DNA of 64,000 bases from Pseudomonadota bacterium (GTDB lineage: Bacteria; Pseudomonadota; Gammaproteobacteria; Steroidobacterales; Steroidobacteraceae), in contig JAJZDW010000004.1 of the NCBI GenBank assembly GCA_021851405.1, positions 62,295 through 126,294 on the forward strand. Direction: 5' to 3'. This document shows positions 59,617-64,000 of the stretch, piece by piece. The notes beneath the pieces are model-generated. The model ran no database searches, was not told the DNA's origin, and saw nothing but the letters and a program-made list of their open reading frames with translations. How positions within the stretch are numbered: the first letter of the stretch is position 1; each line of letters opens with the position of its first letter. The translations under genes and the position numbers were made by a program.

Positions 59617-60429
59617 TTGACTGAAATCATCGTGGTGACCTCTGGCAAGGGGGGGGTTGGCAAGACCACCACCTCGGCCAGCATGGCCTGCGGGCTGGCG
59701 CGGCGCGGCAAACGTGTGGCCGTCATCGACTTCGACATCGGCCTGCGCAACCTCGACCTGATCATGGGGTGCGAGCGGCGCGTGGTGTACGACTTCGTCA
59801 ACGTCATCAACGGCGACTGCACGCTCAAGCAGGCGCTGATCAAGGACAAGCGCATCGAGACGCTCTACGTGCTGGCTGCTTCCCAGACACGGGACAAGGA
59901 TGCGTTGACCGAAGAGGGCGTGCGCAAGGTGCTCGATCAGCTCATCGCCGATGGGTTCGACTACATTCTGTGCGACTCCCCGGCCGGCATCGAGAAGGGT
60001 GCGCATCTGGCGATGTATTTCGCCGATCGCGCCGTGGTCGTCGTCAACCCGGAGGTCTCCTCGGTGCGCGATTCCGACCGCATCCTCGGTCTGCTCTCGA
60101 GCAAGACCCAGCGCTCCTCCAACGGCAACGGCGGCGTGAAGGAGCACCTGCTGCTCACCCGCTACAACCCGCGGCGCGTGGCCAATGGCGAGATGATGAG
60201 CGTCGGGGACATCAAGGAGATCCTGGGACTCGATGTGATCGGCGTGGTCCCGGAATCCCCCGACGTCCTCGCCGCTTCCAATGCCGGCGTGCCCGTGATC
60301 CTCAATGACGACAGCACTGCGGCGGAAGCCTACTCCGATGCCGTGGCGCGTCTGCTCGGCGAGGAGCTGCCGCTGAGGTTCCTCGAAGAACCCAAGCGCG
60401 GCTTCTTTGCGCGCATGTTCGGAGGCTGA
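59617..60429 (+). CDS. minD: Septum site-determining protein MinD
   Basis: TTG start; [52 protein letters not shown]. Confidence 0.96.
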   Translation: MTEIIVVTSGKGGVGKTTTSASMACGLARRGKRVAVIDFDIGLRNLDLIMGCERRVVYDFVNVINGDCTLKQALIKDKRIETLYVLAASQTRDKDALTEEGVRKVLDQLIADGFDYILCDSPAGIEKGAHLAMYFADRAVVVVNPEVSSVRDSDRILGLLSSKTQRSSNGNGGVKEHLLLTRYNPRRVANGEMMSVGDIKEILGLDVIGVVPESPDVLAASNAGVPVILNDDSTAAEAYSDAVARLLGEELPLRFLEEPKRGFFARMFGG

Positions 60430-60431
60430 CC

Positions 60432-60689
60432 ATGGGTCTGTTGGCCATGTTTCGCAGCAAGCCCGCCACGGCGAACATCGCCAAGGAGCGCTTGCGCATC
60501 ATCGTCGCGCAGGAGCGCGGCGGCCGCGGCGGACCGGACTACCTGCCTCTGTTGCGGCGCGAGCTGCTGCAGGTGATCCACAAGTACGTCAACGTCGATC
60601 CCGAAGCGGTGCAGATCAATCTCGAGCGCGAAGCCGGGCACGAGGTGCTCGAGTTCAGTATCGCGCTGCCGGAGAAGCCCGGCGCCTGA
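60432..60689 (+). CDS. minE: Cell division topological specificity factor MinE
   Basis: 85 aa; [40 protein letters not shown]. Confidence 0.95.
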   Translation: MGLLAMFRSKPATANIAKERLRIIVAQERGGRGGPDYLPLLRRELLQVIHKYVNVDPEAVQINLEREAGHEVLEFSIALPEKPGA

Positions 60690-60766
60690 GTGCGGCCGGG
60701 CGTCCGCCCGGCCTGCGTCCCGCAGTGTCTGGAGGGTTCAGCCGATGACGGCTGAGGCGCGCCGCC

Positions 60767-61750
60767 GTGGGCGGTGGGATGAGCCCGTCGCGACATCCCG
60801 GTTCAAGGGCGACACCCAAGCGCCGTCACAGGTTCCGCTGGAGGGTGTGGCGGCGCCTCCGTCGTGCCCTTCGTCGGCGCGTGCGGCGCAGTGGTTCGAC
60901 GCAGCTCGGTGTGCGTGCCACGTCCAAAGGGAACCCCCCGGCCGATCCGCTGTACCAGGAGAGCCGCGGCGTGCGAGTATCGCCGAAGGACAGGAGGCAC
61001 ATCGGAATGCTGCTGAACGAACCGGACCAGGACTGGGAGAAGATCGGTCGGAAGGACCCCTACTTCGGCGTCCTCAGGCATCCTCAATACCGAACCCGCA
61101 GCCTGACCGACGAAACTCGCGAGCAGTTTTTTCAGTCCGGCGAGGCGCGCGTCCGAACGGTCATCGACACGGTCGAGCGGCACCTGGGTGTCACGTTAAA
61201 GCCCCGGCGGGCGCTTGATTTCGGCTGCGGCGTCGGTCGGTTGCTGATCCCGCTGGCGCGACGGTCGGACCACGCGATCGGTATCGACATCTCGGCATCG
61301 ATGTTGGCCGAGGCACGGCTGAACTGCGAGGCCCGGGGAGTGGGCAATGTCCGCCTGGCCCGCGATCTTTCCGCGCAGGACGGAACGTACGATTTCATAC
61401 ACTCCCACATCGTCTTCCAGCACATGAAGGCCGCGCGGGGAGAGGCGGTGTTCGCGCAGCTGCTGGGTCGTCTGGAGCCCGGAGGCATCGGCGTGGTGCA
61501 CTTCACGTACGCCAAGAGCCGGTTCAGCCAGACACTTCGCGGGATCCTCGTCTCGCGCGTTCCGTTCGGGTCGTATCTGTTCAATCTGTTCAAGGGGATG
61601 CGGCCCTCGGCGCCGCACCTGCAAATGAACAACTATCGGCTCGATCGGCTGTTCGTCGCGCTGCAGCACGAGCGCATCGCCGATCTGCACGTGGAATTCA
61701 CCGATCACGGCGGCTATCTCGGAGTCGTCCTGTATTTCAGGAAGCCCTGA
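60767..61750 (+). CDS. Class I SAM-dependent methyltransferase (start uncertain; ATG 61007 also plausible)
   Basis: ALDFGCGVGRLLIPLARRSDHAIGIDISASMLAEAR, YDFIHSHIVFQHM. Confidence 0.75.
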   Translation: MGGGMSPSRHPGSRATPKRRHRFRWRVWRRLRRALRRRVRRSGSTQLGVRATSKGNPPADPLYQESRGVRVSPKDRRHIGMLLNEPDQDWEKIGRKDPYFGVLRHPQYRTRSLTDETREQFFQSGEARVRTVIDTVERHLGVTLKPRRALDFGCGVGRLLIPLARRSDHAIGIDISASMLAEARLNCEARGVGNVRLARDLSAQDGTYDFIHSHIVFQHMKAARGEAVFAQLLGRLEPGGIGVVHFTYAKSRFSQTLRGILVSRVPFGSYLFNLFKGMRPSAPHLQMNNYRLDRLFVALQHERIADLHVEFTDHGGYLGVVLYFRKP

Positions 61751-61894
61751 GCGCTCATCGCTCGGACGCGCCCACTGAGGGGCGAGTGATGGAGCCCGGA
61801 TCGTGCCGGTCGCGGCGGGCTCGCGCTGAAGGTGCGCCGCCGGCGCAATCCTCGGGGATCCGCCGAGCGCGCAGGGCGCCTCAGCGCCGCGCCC

Positions 61895-63718
<1,824 letters not shown>

Positions 63719-63725
63719 CGGTGCG

Positions 63726-63992
63726 TCAGTCCTGCGCCGGGGGGCGGTAGCCCTCGGGCCGCTCGGCGCCGCCGCCGAAGAAGAATTTCTCCATTTCCGC
63801 GGTGAGGAACTGGCGGGCCTTCGGCTCCATCGGGCTCAGGCGGTGCTCGTTGATGAGCATGACCTGGTGCTGCACCCAGCGCGTCCAGGCTTCGCGCGAG
63901 ACGTGCTCGAAGATCCGCTGCCCGAGCGGACCGGGATACGGCGGGCGGTCGAGGCCGGGGGCCTCGCGCTTGAGCATGACACACTGCACCAT
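63726..63992 (-). CDS. yggX: Oxidative damage protection / Fe(II) trafficking protein YggX
   Basis: 88 aa; [60 protein letters not shown]. Confidence 0.93.
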   Translation of the reverse strand: MVQCVMLKREAPGLDRPPYPGPLGQRIFEHVSREAWTRWVQHQVMLINEHRLSPMEPKARQFLTAEMEKFFFGGGAERPEGYRPPAQD

Positions 63993-64000
63993 TCGGGACA

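Overview
64-kb window of a GC-rich, probably gammaproteobacterial chromosome (taxonomy inferred from gene content). It is mostly housekeeping and metabolic genes at high coding density. Contents in order: glycoside hydrolase/MFS cluster, gloB-like hydrolase, UvrD/PcrA helicase interrupted by an in-frame intein, trkA-trkH, OppA-type lipoprotein, pyrF-mnmG, NatAB-type ABC exporter, ilvA, divergent ilvI/ilvH, PII protein, PA0069-like radical SAM gene with an SOS box, complete hut locus (hutC-hutF divergent from hutI-H-G-U), a c-di-GMP-I (GEMM-I) riboswitch in front of a dual SPOR-like repeat protein, tandem-duplicated 1909-aa UvrA, DUF1343/YgiQ genes, a decayed methyltransferase, NfeD/slipin, hrpB, minCDE, edd and yggX. 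No rRNA, tRNA, CRISPR array or transposon was recognised. Items most worth a second look: (1) the riboswitch with its dual-repeat SPOR-like protein, (2) the UvrD intein and its unassigned internal domain, (3) the double-length UvrA, (4) paired HutC-like operators, (5) the CTGT-N8-ACAG box at the radical SAM gene, (6) a VOC protein with a histone-H1-like tail. All calls were made by eye from the sequence and the supplied translations. No database search or folding calculation was run.
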